Positions 47,110 through 61,200 of a DNA stretch of 64,000 nt are shown piece after piece. The translations under genes were made by a program, and so were the position numbers. How positions within the stretch are numbered: position 1 is the first letter of the stretch; every line of letters begins with the position of its first letter. This DNA is from Cladorhizidae sp. MBARI D1340-BT2 (Eukaryota > Porifera > Demospongiae > Poecilosclerida > Cladorhizidae): NCBI GenBank assembly GCA_028752905.1, contig JAQNBH010000015.1:35074163-35138162 (forward strand). Reading direction: 5' to 3'. Under the pieces are notes generated by a model. That model had not been told where the DNA came from and ran no database searches. It was given only the letters and a program-made list of their open reading frames with translations.

Positions 47110-49179
47110 CTGCAAAGTGGCCACACGTATGAAGCATAGCATACCATAGCCAGTGGGATATTTTCGAGAGGTTAAATGTTCATGGCGACTAACAAAAGGA
47201 TTTCAGGAAGGGAAAGGAGGTACATTCGTGGGTTGGGTAGCATGTAGAAGCTACTGCTCTTCATTGTACCTACTCACTGATTGGATTCAACTGTGAAAAC
47301 TGCGAATATTAAACCCGGGAAAATATCTCCGCTATTAAAACCCTCGAAAATATCTAGGCATATTTTTTGTTGACTGATGCACTGAGCATGTTCACAATAT
47401 CGGATAAAAACTAAAATTCTCATGCTGTAGTTCAGCAGACCAGCTGGAACATGCAATGGCTTGGCACGAAGTTGATCAGAGTGTCAACTCAATAGAGCCG
47501 TAGGTGTGCGCTTATTGATATTACATACAGTACCTCTGTAGAAGAACCAGTGCTGTCAAATGTGACTGTGGTCTCTTCGACTGGCACACCAGACCTCCTT
47601 GAATATGATTGCTTGAGAGCCTTAAGAAATCCTAATAGTACATGAATATTCAATACAATGAATATTGATGGCCTTAAAATTTTGCTTGTGATGGTAAATT
47701 TGCTTTTATGCAGGAGTTGTGTGTGGGTGGGTGGGGGAGGGGGATATTGGCTGCAGGACGAGAGGAGGGTGACCATAAATCTATAAAAGTCCTTTGAATG
47801 ACAATATTTGCTTCACCCCACCTCTCAATTATCATTGCTCAGCATCTCAGTAGTAAAAATATCGTTTTGTCTAGTCAGCACCCATTGGCACTAATAATCA
47901 CCTAATATATACCTAATAATCATCTAATATACACCTGCTTTATTCATGGTCTTTCGACTGAAGTTTTGCTGGTTAGAGTACCTCTGCTTGGCCTCATTAG
48001 GATTTCATGTGCACTTGCTATGTGCACCTATCACTGAAAACAGCATAGTGGGAAAATACTATGTTGTGGGTTCTCACTCAGATCATCATATCACTGTGGT
48101 GGGCACTGGTGGGAACTTACTATCTACTCTATACTAATTAAATTTCCTTGTTATTTAATCTTATAATTGGCTTATTAATTAGGGAGTGTTGTAGTACTCG
48201 ATGGCCGCCCCAAAATATTGTCAACAAAATCCTAAAAAAATTAATATATTTTTAAGCAATGCTCCTTAGCTGACTAAATGCTGGGCTGGATGTTTGAATG
48301 TTTGACATACTCCTCGAAATAATATTTATCTACAAAACGATTTGGACATTCATTGATGGTGAAAAGCTCATTTTAGTCAAAGATGCAAATAGTTCTTGTG
48401 ATAGGCTCGCTATTGGCATTTTTCACAAGCCAGATATACAATTGTGGGATACATCAGAAAGTGCATTGTCCGTGGAGAAGTTGCCTGCAATTCCAGAAGA
48501 CTTGGGAAAGTGGCTAGAATGCTCGCAAATAAGTAGCTAGAAGCTCACCAGGAAACCATAGAATTAATAATAGACGTGCTTATACTAGCAAAATTCAATA
48601 TTTTGTTGCGATGCATGCCCTACGTGACTAATTCACTTGTGCTTGAATGATACTTTTTTCAAGAACATGGAGACCACCGTTGCATAGCAAGCTATCAAAA
48701 CTTGTCTAATAGCAAAGATGATTTATAACGAGATGGTACTTAGTAGCTTTTTGTACGTGAAGCGCCGAGGGGCTTAGCAACTAAAATGTATGGTATGCAG
48801 ACAACAAAACAACAAGCAAATAAACAACAACTTGAAACAACAACTTGAAACAAGAACAAAACAGATAAAACAACTATATTAGATTGACTTGACAAGACTC
48901 CACCCATGACTCCACCCATGCAGACCATAACCAGTTAGATGACCCTTTACCATTTAGCTGGTGAATGGTAAAGGGTCATCAAACTGGTCGTGATCTAGAA
49001 TCTTATTTCCTTATCAGATCAATCCAATATATAATTCCTGATTCCTGATGAAGGCTAGAGCATCTAGTTGAAATGTCGAGAGAAATGTCGAGAGAGTATA
49101 ATTTGCAAGTGCATTGTTATGTCAACTGTTATGTCAACTGAGAGATCATTAATGTAGTTTTAAATAAAACATTTTTGCT

Positions 49180-49212
<33 letters not shown>

Positions 49213-52200
49213 TAGATGAGATGTTACAGCATAAAGATATATAAGTCCTCATAATTGGCTGAAGCAACCAGTGATTAGGTGGCTGCAGAGGAACCCGAGT
49301 GTGCATATGTTCATATACTGTATTGAGAGATATTTTCAAAGAGTTAAACATTTTTAGATGGTAGCTACCAGAAAGATTCCCGGGAGAGAGGGGGAATAAA
49401 AGCACACAATGGTTTACTGCTCTTTGCTGCTCACCTTCATGGATCATATTGTACCTGCAAAATCTGTGAATATACTGACCACACGATTATTTCCACCATA
49501 CCGTTGCTTAATACAGCTCTATCAATGTCAGCCTGTTTGGTCAAATGTTGCCTGTTTGTGACAATCACTCGTGCAGAAGAGCTTCCTATGGAACTAGCAT
49601 ACACTCAGCTTACCATTGACATGCCTCAGGGCAGTCAGCCAGATCTTGTCTGGCATCTTAGGAGCGCCATTGTAATCTCCACTCATCTCATTCAGGGATG
49701 CCCACTTCTCAATGAAGTTGTAACATCTTGTAAACCACTCCACCCAGTACGGCAGGGAAGTCGGAGCATCCCTCTCAAACTGCACAATGCATATATTATG
49801 CGACAATGATATTTTCCCCACCTAATGCTCGTTATGGCCAGGGCAAGGGATGGCATTGGGTGGTCACACCGAGGGAGAGTTCAGAGGAGCATCTGTAGGT
49901 ATACACATCATCTACCTTAATGTATGTAATCAGTTCTCTTTGCATAGAAAGTGTCAAATACGCTCTTTATTATATTATATTTATTTATTATTTTTTGTTG
50001 CTATCTTGGATTAGGCTGGGTACACGTAGGAAATGCCCTAGGCCAAGTAGAGACAAGGAGGATGATAGCGACGAAAGAAACCAGAGCAACAGCAGGTTCC
50101 CACAAGCTATATAGCACATGGTTGCTAAGGGAGGTAGGGAAGCATCATGTGCTTTCATGCCACAAGCACCCAGTCCAGATAACATTTTAAAATTGTTTAT
50201 TTTTATTTTTTTGTTTATTTTTTATTAATAACTGTGACTTCTCAGAGTTTGTCTCAGTGGTCGTTAAACTATCCATCAACATTCTTTTCACAGGTTTCTA
50301 CCGCAAGCATAGCAAGAAAAATTTGAGCGAAGCATGTAAAAAATAAATAAAATATATATAAGAAGGCCCATTTTGACTATGATGATGCTAACAGTGTATG
50401 CAGACTACATAACCTCACAATACTAATGCTTGTGATCATTATATTTAAAAAAAAAACACAGAAATATGTAGTCAACACTAATAAAACGGATAATAGAGTC
50501 TCACTTTCCATTGGTGTGGTACTGTGTTCTCAGCCAGTGCCTTGTACACGAGTGGTTCTTGAACAAACCCACTCTGGATCCCTGCAATCAACTCATTTAA
50601 TGAAGTTTTCAGCATGGACAGTCTGTTGTTGAGCTCCATGACCTCATTAGAGAGCAGGACCCAGAAGGGAGAGATATTGGAATAATTAGTAGGAGTCATT
50701 TCATCAGCTGGTAAGGCAGTGTCACCCTCAGAGTTACTAGCAGTCGTGGTAGAGAGAGGAAAAGCTGGGATGTCACAAGGAAGTTTTTCAAGAAGTTCGT
50801 CCACTATTTCTAACACTTTCAAGTCTCTTGTTCTCTCTTCATGACTATAATAATATCATGAATATTAACAATAATTACCCTGTAGAGAAATATTTTTGAG
50901 GATTCAGATGATGACTAACAGAAGAATTTGGGGAGGAGGGGGGGGGGATATTTGTGGTTCGTGCAGCATACAGTGAAGGCACATACTGCCTATATATATT
51001 CTCTAATAGTGAAACAGCAAATATTAAATCACTAAAAATACCCTCTATATAGCTTTCCACATGGAGAAATCCACAAACAAAAGTAAGACTAACAGACTAG
51101 AGCATCTAGCTGAAACGTTGTGAGCAAGTAAATTCAAGTCGATTATTGAGAAGTCATTGTGTATATATTGGCTGCATTGGCATAAGAAGTAATGTGGAAG
51201 AAGGGGGGGAGGGGGTGCAGCCATCCCACTGAAAATGAGATTAATTCAAACTTAATTTTACAAACATGGCTGCCAGGATTATGCAACTTTTGCAGTAATC
51301 TTCATGTTACATATGAATGGTTCTTAGCCAAGTGTTAAGCTAAGCACAAATCATACTAGCTAGCTACAGTGTTAATAATCAGCTACACATAAATCATAGC
51401 CATTGGTTAGTGTCAGAAGGCATTAATACTGCCTTTACTTAATTAAAGTAGCAAATATCAGAATTATTACTGATGCATTCCACTGGAATAACACTGTCAG
51501 GGATACCCTCAGTGAGGTGGAAAAACTCCTCTGAGTATACACGATAATCAACTTAAATTTACTTGCTCAACATTTTTTCCAGTTCTCTGTCTTCAACATC
51601 TCATTAAGGTTATAGCATTTAGCTGAAAGATCGTGTGAGTAGATTAAGTTGATTATTGAAAAAGTCTATTCATTACAAATTTGTTACAACTTCTTCTTCT
51701 TTTTGTGTGTGTGTGTGGGGGGGGGGGGGGGGGGGGGGCATGTTGACCAGTAGTCCCATTTTTTAAGATGAGCAGGAAGAAAAAAGAAAAAATCTCTCAG
51801 CAGTTGCATTTGTCACAAGAAATGTTAAGGAGGAACTCTCAATGAATTCTCAGCCACCATAACATTTCCCCTATTTCTAGTAATTTCGATACCAAATTCT
51901 TGCTTATTCTGTGTGCTTTCAAATGATATGTTAAATGTCTCTGTAGGCACATTTACAGAGCTAAGGCTATATAAGTTGGAGAGGACCTCCCTATCAGTTT
52001 TATCCATGGGGTCGAACTTATGCATGCATAATTGGCTCATAGTTAATAATGCATAATTTATAGAACAAGAATTTAAAAAGAAGCAAGTGTATTGGATTCA
52101 TTTGGCACACACAAAAAGAACTATATCCATTCACACGACCAGTTAGATAGATGACCCTTTACCACTTAAAAAGCATTGGCATATACGATTTTAAATGGCG

Positions 52201-55200
52201 AAGATCATCTAACTGGTTCTGATATAGAACAGTATGGTTTTGTTTCCATTAAGTCAATCGTAGTTCTCAATGAACTCTGGCTTGACATAATAGGACTAGG
52301 GCTAGGGCTAGGGCTAGGGCTGTATAGATACGATGACGTTCTTGATAAACTTAAATTTACTCACTCGATGTTTCGGCTAGATGCTCTAGCCTTCATCTAT
52401 GGAGAAAGCCGTTGTATCATCCATAGTTGTTGGCTAAATAGCTTATTTGTGCTTGTTATTTATTTTAAATTTCTTTGTTTGTTGGTTTGTATGGGGAACT
52501 TGTGTTGCTCTGACCCTATTTTAAAATGGCAGCCAAAAATATATCTATCTATTATAATAACCTTCTCAATAATCAACTTCAAAATGTATTCTCTCGACGT
52601 TTCGACTAGATGTTCTAGCCTTCATCAGTCCTGATAAAGGCTAGAGCATCTAGTTGAGTCGAGAGAATACAATTTGAAGTTGTTTATTGAGGTTTATAAT
52701 GTTATTATGTCAACTGAGAGTTCATTGAGAGTATATATATTTACTTTCCCCCACCCCCCACATATAGCTTGTCTATAATATGTCCATTATTCATAATCTT
52801 ACCACCACACAACACTCCAAAGGCTTTGAAAACACCTGAAAAGTGGTAAAGATCATCATTGTCAGAAACACACTTTTGTACATGCAGTTAAGCTGGGTCG
52901 AGTCATCACATTATTGCTATAAAGAAGTGATCAGTAGGTTTCCTCAAAAGTTTACTCTTGTGTACAATAGTTAACAGCACAGCCCTTCAACAAGACCAGG
53001 TATACAACTACTTATGATGCATGTATCATGAATATATACAGGAGACCCTTTACCTATCACAGTGCACCCTGGCTAACCTGAATAGGCCTGTACCTAGGGG
53101 TGTCAGGATTGGTGACTTTGTTCGGATTACCCAAACCGCATAATTTGTGCTGTAGTTGTAATAATTTATACAGCACTGCATGTGTGCACGCAACTGCATT
53201 TGTGCATGTAACTGCATGTGTGCATGTAGCTGCATGTGTGCATGTAGCTACAGTGTATTAAAATAGAGAAATATCTAGTTAGCTTCTTCTGAGCAATGGC
53301 GGTCAGTCTGCTTGAGTAATGGTGGTGAGTCCACTTACAATATAATGTAGGTTTTAAATAGTGCACACTGCATTGTAAATTGTAAATTTAAGCACATAGA
53401 AACATATTATTTACTTCTACACATGTATGCAAAACTTGTACACACACCGCAAACAGCTGCTAGGGGGTGCTGTATGTACAAACCTATTTGGTATTTGGTA
53501 GAACAACTTGGAACTGGCAAGCCTGTATATTAATGAGCTAATTGTTGCATTAGTGCAGTCTGATTAGCCATGTTGGGATTAGCAAGGGTTCTGGGTAGCG
53601 AGGTTGCACACTGTAATATAATTAAGACCAATACTTATTTTTTATGTTGTATTTGGTAAACACAGTAATGCACAGCCACTGCACAAGCTCCTGTACATGT
53701 TCCTCGTCTGCGCTGGTAAATTCTTCTTTCACTACTTCTTTTTTGACTAGTCAATCTATTAGAAATTAGAATCATACATTTTTTGTCATGTGTATTACAG
53801 TTGATCGACGAAGAAAATACTATTTCCAACTTCCTTGTGGGACTCATACACTCGATCAAACTTGCTTCTCTAGTTCTACACTACACAAATCAGCACATGC
53901 CATATTTTGATTGTACCATGCATACCACATTGCACACTATGCAAATTAAAACAACATATCCTGTTGCTATTGTTGTCAGCACACATCGATACTATAATGC
54001 TATTACAACTGTAGCCGTGCAGGGTTAGCTTCAACCTACAAAAACTTGGGGGAAATCCAAAAGCCAAACAATAGATGTTTTGGTAGAGGATCACCTACGG
54101 GCTGCTGGACTTGGCCCCGGGAGCAAGAACTCCACAAATCCAACTAAACTGAACACGGGTTATCTGTTCTGCTTATATTTGTACATGAGCGGCGGTTAGT
54201 AGTTTGATAACCCTTTACCATTTTAATTCATAGTTTTTGCAAGTCATTGACTGTGCTAAAATTGTTTTGAATGGACTTATGGTATTCAAGTAAGTGGTTG
54301 GAAGAAAAGAGATGGTAGATGGAAGGAACAAGATCTTTGAAGACTGAATTTCACTGTTTTTAAAGAGCAATTCTATCAGATCTCTCGGAAGCAATTCTAT
54401 CAGATCTCCCAGCAGCAATATCAGATCTCCCAGCAGCAATTCTCAGATCTCTCAGCAGCAATTCTAGCAGATCTCCCAGCATCTATTATTAGAAGGCTAG
54501 AGATGGCTCTAGAAGGCTTTGGCCAGAGGCCAAAATGTCGAGGAGCAAATTTAATGAGCAAATCTGCTATGTCAACTACAAGTTCATTGAGAGAACTTGA
54601 TATTGTTCCAGAATTGTCTTGCAAGACATCCTTGACCATGAACTAAAACTTTTTTTTTGTATCAACAGATTTTGATTATGCTGCTATAACCACATTCCCA
54701 CAATGCTAATGTTTATGCCATTCATATTACTAATCTTTATAATACTTTTTGTCGTGGTGACCGCAACTATGCCAAGTCCACATGTATTTGTTTGATTTAT
54801 TTTCACTATATGCTGTCATTATCAATGTTTATATATCTCTGTAATGCTCTTTATGTTACGATTGGGGGAGCTAGCTGAGGTAAGAGCTCCACTCTATACT
54901 CGGGGGAGCTAGCTGAAGTAAGGGCCCACTTCTATACTCAGGGGAGTTAGCTGAAGTAAGGACCATACTCCTATACTCAGGGGAGTTAGCTGAAGTAAGG
55001 GCCCCACTCCTATACTCAGGGGAGCTAGCTGAAGTAAGGACCACACTTGTATACTCAGGGGAGTTAGCTGAAGTAAGGGCCCCACTCTAAACCCAGGGGA
55101 GCTAGCTGAAGTAAGGACCACACTCCTATACTCAGGGGAGCTAGCTGAAGTAAGGATCCCACTCCTATACTCAGGGGAGTTGGCTGAAGTAAGGGCCCCA

Positions 55201-58200
55201 CTCATAGGGGAGCTAGCTAAAGTAAGGGCCCCACTCTAAACCCAGGGGAGCTAGCTAAAGTAAGGAACACACCCCTATACTCAGGGGAGCTAGCTGAAGT
55301 AAGGACCCGACTCCTATACTCAGGGGAGCTAGCTGAAGTATGGGCCACACTCCTATCAGGGGAGCTAGCTGAAGTAAGGACCCCACTCTATACTCGGGGG
55401 AGCTAGCTGAAGTAAGGGCCCACTCCTATACTCAGGGGAGTTAGCTGAAGTAAGGACCATACTCCTATACTCAGGGGAGTTAGCTGAAGTAAGGGCCCCA
55501 CTCCTATACTCAGGGGTCAGGGGAGCTAGCTGAAGTAAGGACCACACTCCAGTGGAGTAGGAACAGGGGGGGCCGGGGGGGCCAGTGGCCCCCCCAATAA
55601 TTACGGAGGGGGGGCCTGGCCCCCCCAATAAAACTAACATAAAACTAACATGTAAAAAAAAATCAATGAATCTGTTACTATAATATTAATACATACTAAG
55701 TGGTAGTAAAATATTATTTTAGTAATGGCACCATAAATCAGTGGATATGAATGTGGGGTGGGGGCTACTACAATAAATATTGGGGGACCACTCCATCCCC
55801 CCTCCAAGAAAATTAATCAGTCTGTACATACTGTAGTACATAGCTTGCTATCCCAAACCATAAACCACCCATGTATGAAAGTGTTAATCTTAAGTAGCTG
55901 CTATCCCAAACCATAAACTACCCATGTATGAAAGTGTTAATCATTAGTAACTAGTCAAAATCACATGACATATTGATAGCTAGCATGCAGTAGCTGGATA
56001 GCCATGGCCAAGAGGAAAAGGTGCTTTGAGAGTGGGCAATCTAATTTGACTTCATTCTTCAAATCAAGAGTACAACCTGAACAAGGTGAGATCATAATGT
56101 TTAGCTACCTAGGTACTCACTTACACTTGCATAACCGACTCTTTTGTATAGGCTATCTTACTTATACTCTTCATGTTCCAGGAGATGAATCTGACTGTGA
56201 CATTCACACTGACAGTGACAATGAAGAAAGCTCTGACAAACATTTTGAAACATTTTGAAAGCCATACACATCCATCTTCAGGTAGTAGTGGCATCGCTCA
56301 AATGGAATTTCCATGTAGTGGTAGTTCTCAAGATCCTTCAGCTTTGGTGCCAGGTATCAGTACATGTAATGGTTCTTGTTGGTTCTGAAATATCACAACC
56401 AACAAATCCTACAATATTGAAGAAAACTGAAAGGTCTTTTGGTTCTGGTGGAAATGCCCGCAAGAGATCTTTTGGGGCTTCATGGTATAAGCAATATCCA
56501 TTGCTTCACTTGTGCTGTTCAGAATTTAAGGTATATTGCTTTTATTGTGTAAGCTTGCTATTAAGTTAAATGTGAGCGTAGTAAGTATAAAAGCTGATCC
56601 AGCTGTAGGATTTTCCAATTGGAAAAAGGCAATTGATAGGTTCAAAGATCATGAATCCTCTCTTGCTCATAGAGATTCGTTTGCAGCTTTCATTGCTTCA
56701 GGAAGTTCTTCTGTTAATGAGCTTTTGCTGAAAAGTTTAGATCAAAACCAAGCAAAACGAAGATGTAGCCTACTTCAACAACTTGCAGCACTACGTTTCT
56801 TGTTGCGACAGGGCATATCTATTCGAAATGACCATGCTGGTGGTTCCAATCTGAGAGTTATGCTTAAAAGTGTACTAAATGAAAGTTCATGGGTATGTGA
56901 GAACAAGTATCAGTCACCCGAAATCATAAATGAAATGATTGAAATAATGGCCCATAAAGTATTACGTTCCTTACTGTCAGAGGTGAATTTTCAACGCTGG
57001 TTCTCACTTATGGCTGATGAGACAAGAGATGTTGCAAATCGTGAGCAGTTGGTTTTATGTTTGAGATGGGTCTCAGAAAACTATGAAGTATTGAAGATCA
57101 GGTTGGCCTTATTCTAGTCGATAATACCAGAGCTGAAACCATCTATTCATCCTTGAAGGATTGTCTTGTACGTTTAGGCATACCATTTCAAAATTGCAGG
57201 GGTCAGGCATATGATGGTGCCCGCAATTTTCAGGGACATGTAATTGGTGTAGCTAAAAGGTTTACTGATGATAATGCTGCAGCAATTTCTGTGCATTGTC
57301 TAGCTCATTGTGTCAATCACTGCCTACAAGAAGTAGCTAGAAGTATATAGAGTTATCAAATTTGCTAATTGTATTTTTTCCTTAATACTGACCTCAATCA
57401 TATTACAATTTTTGCTGCCCTACATGATAGCTAATGGTATAATATATACTTGTGGTAGCAATCAGGGGCATACCCAGGATTTTCTGAAGGGGAGGGCGCT
57501 CCAATTTGACTTTTAATATTCTAAGATGTCGAATGATTTGTTCAAGGAAAGATTTTTGAAGGAAACCGGTGAAAAAGCTGTGTGTTCTGCGGGCCACAGG
57601 TTGTTGGGGGAGGGGGGGGGCAGTTGGTTAGGTGAGGGGGCTGCAGGTTGTTGGGGGAAGGGGACTGCAGTTATTTGGGGGGTGGTGGCTGCAGGTTGTT
57701 GGGAGAGGGGGAGAGCGCAGGTGACTGACCATCAAGGGCCAAAAATTTCCCGAGATCTATTTCTAGTTTGTTCTTTAATACTGAATTGTTAATACTAGAA
57801 CGTTCTATGGCTAAGTTCAACCCTGTAGCTGAATTCTTCAGAGCATTTGTTATTACTTTACAGAATGGCTCAAAAATTTCAGGGGGGCACCCCCCCAGAC
57901 TCCCCTACCTACAAGCTTTAGCACTCCCTCTACATCGATACTGACTTTGGAATCCCCCCCCTCAAAATCCTGTGTCTCTTTAGACTGGCCCCCCCAATGT
58001 GAAACATCTTCCTACTCCACTGCACTCGTATACTCAGGGGAGCTAGCTGAAGTAAGGACCACACTCCTATACCCAGGGGAGTTAGCTGAAGTAAGGGCCC
58101 CACTCTAAACCCAGGGGAGATAGCTAAAGTAAGGACCACACCCCTATACTCAGGGGAGCTAGCTGAAGTAAGGACCCGACTCCTATACTCAGGGGAGTTA

Positions 58201-61200
58201 GCTGAAGTAAGGGCCACACTCCTATCAGGGGAGCTAGCTGAAGTAAGGACCCCACTCTATACTCGGGGGAGCTAGCTGAAGTAAGGGCCCCACTCTATAC
58301 TCAGGGGAGCTAGCTGAAGTAAGGACCACACTCCTATACTCAGGGGAGCTAGCTGAAGTAAGAGCCCCACTCCTATACTCAGGGGAGCTAGCTGAAGTAA
58401 GGACCACACTCCTATACTCAGGGGAGCTAGCTGAAGTAAGGACCACACACCTATACTCAGGGGAGCTAGCTGAAGTAAGGACCCCACTCCTATACCCAGG
58501 GGAGCTAGCCGAAGTAAGGACCCCACTCCTATACTCGGGGGAGCTAGCTGAAGTAAGGGCCCCACTCTATACTCAGGGGAGCTAGCTGAAGTAAGGACCA
58601 CACTCCTATACTCAGGGGAGCTAGCTGAAGTAAGAGCCCCACTCCTATACTCAGGGGAGCTAGCTGAAGTAAGGACCCCACTCCTATACTCAGGGGAGCT
58701 AGCTGAAGTAAGGACCACACACCTATACTCAGGGGAGCTAGCTGAAGTAAGGACCCCACTCCTATACCCAGGGGAGCTAGCTGAAGTAAGGACCCCACTC
58801 CTATACTCAGGGGAGCTAGCTGAAGTAAGGACTCCACTCCTATACTCAGGGGAGCTAGCTGAAGTAAGGACCCCACTCCTTATACTCAGGGGAGCTAGCT
58901 GAAGTAAGGGCCCCACTCAGTCTCCATCAGTTTAGGTTTGATTTTGCTGGCCCATTTTTATGCCATCATTGTGCGCCTGCCTGGAAGTTTGGGGAAGGTG
59001 AGGATATTTTTAGATTTCGTTGTTGTTGCTTAATGTGCTGTGGAAGGAAGTATAACATTCAAAATAAATCTCACTATTTTCAGAACCAAATTAGTGAGAT
59101 CACTATTTTTTCAAACAGAATATAAATGTGAGATCTCAGCCCTGGCTATATACTTGGAAGGTCTGTAACTAGCTCATTGAGGATCTTAGCCTTCTAAGAA
59201 AAAGAGAACTACACAGCAATATAACAGCTTCCTTTGATAAAACTATTATTAAATTAAACAAGTCTCTTTGCAAATCATTCTCTACCATTTAAAATCATTA
59301 CCGATTATTTAAAAAGTATGTCTAATGAGGCAAAGAGCTATTGACATACCTTCTGTGCTTGCCGGTAGTATCTAGCAGGCGCAACGTGGCCAGCAAGGAG
59401 TTGGAGTCTGCAATGGCCACTGCTGGCTGCAAGAGAGGGCTCAGTCCTAGAGCTTTGGGCTCGTCCTCACTAGGTAGGCGACTTATCACTCCAACCAGTT
59501 CATTGTAGCGAAACCCAGGGGGAATTAAGCCAAACTATAACAATAATGATAGCACTTTGTAAAGGCTGGCTTGTCTATAAGTTAAGCACACACTCTAGTT
59601 TTGGTTCTAGTCTCTACTGGTTAAGCATTGATCTTGATTATTTCTCTTCTTGCTTGAGAGTCGGTGTTTCTTCCATTGTTGGCTACTCTACAAATCTGTA
59701 GTTGTGATGTTCATCTGAGTCTCTGCTCTGCAACAGTTAAAGAATCCATCCCTTCTCTCTTATCTAGCCCAGTACATATACTCAGCAATCTGTTAATTGA
59801 TCATGTATTGATTGTTAATAAAGCAGCTGCTTGGAATTAAGTTACCAGTTTCAAGCTGACTAATGCTGACTAAAGCAATGCTTAACCAGTCTTCTATCGT
59901 ATGACATTAATAATTGACACCGATTTACACCTATTTACTCTAAATAACACCAATCACCATGCAATCACATAGGGTGCCAGCTCTCCTGGATTGGTTCCAG
60001 ATTTATGAATTCTGACCCTTGTTCCCCAATTCCCAAATGATACATTGATTATCCCAGACAACAAATAGGCCACGACTGTAATACATTAGAATCTGTTGCT
60101 CCAGCTATACCAGTCTGGCCAGGAGGACCAGCTACACCAGTCTACATCAGTCTGGTCAGGAGGACCAGCTACATCAGTCTGGCCAGGAGGACCAGCTACA
60201 CCAGTCTACATCAGTCTGGCCAGGAGGACCAGCTACACCAGTCTGGCCAGGAGGGCCAGCTACACCAGTCTACATCAGTCTGGTCAGGAGGACCAGCTAA
60301 ACCAGTCTGGCCAGGAGGACCAGCTATACCAGTCTGGCCAGGAGGACCAGCTATACCAGTCTGGCCAGGAGGACCAGCTACACCATCTGGCCAGGAGGAC
60401 CAGCTACACCATCTGGCCAGGAGGACCAGCTACACCATCTGGTCAGGAGGACCAGCTACACCAGTCTGGCCAGGAGGACCAGCTACACCATCTGGCCAGG
60501 AGGACCAGCTACACCAGTCTGGCCAGGAGGGCCAGTCTGGTCAGGAGGACCAGCTACACCAGTCTGGCCAGGAGGACCAGCTACACCATCTGGCCAGGAG
60601 GACCAGCTACACCATCTGGCCAGGAGGACCAGCTACACCATCTGGTCAGGAGGACCAGCTACACCAGTCTGGCCAGGAGGACCAGCTACACCATCTGGCC
60701 AGGAGGACCAGCTACACCAGTCTGGCCAGGAGGGCCAGTCTGGTCAGGAGGACCAGCTACATCAGTCTGGCCAGGAGGACCAGCTATACCAGTCTGGCCA
60801 GGAGGACCAGCTACACCAGTCTGGCCAGGAGGGCCAGTCTGGCCAGGAGGACCAGCTACACCAGTCTGGCCAGGAGGGCCAGTCTGGCCAGGAGGGCCAG
60901 CTACACTAGTCTGGTTGGCAGGGTGGCTTGCAGAGCTATTCTGTGCCTCAGTTTACTTGGGTTTTTTACACATAGAGAATTTCATAGAGCATTTGGTTGC
61001 AGTTCTTCCATAGACAAAGTGCAGGACAGACACTATAGCCACTGATAGTAGCAACATTACTATAGTGCAGATCTGCACTTCACATGACCTCCACCGACCA
61101 TTTGCCGGTGTCCCGGTGTGGAAATTACCACCACAGTGGACTGATAAAAAGATAACATTTTGGAACTACACAAACAAAGATAAAGAGGACCATTTTTGGG

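Noticed and set aside
48298..48540. 80-codon plus-strand frame ([20 protein letters not shown])
   Set aside because: Composition looks coding-like, but no family is recognised and it lies within a dynein intron on the opposite strand without splice support.
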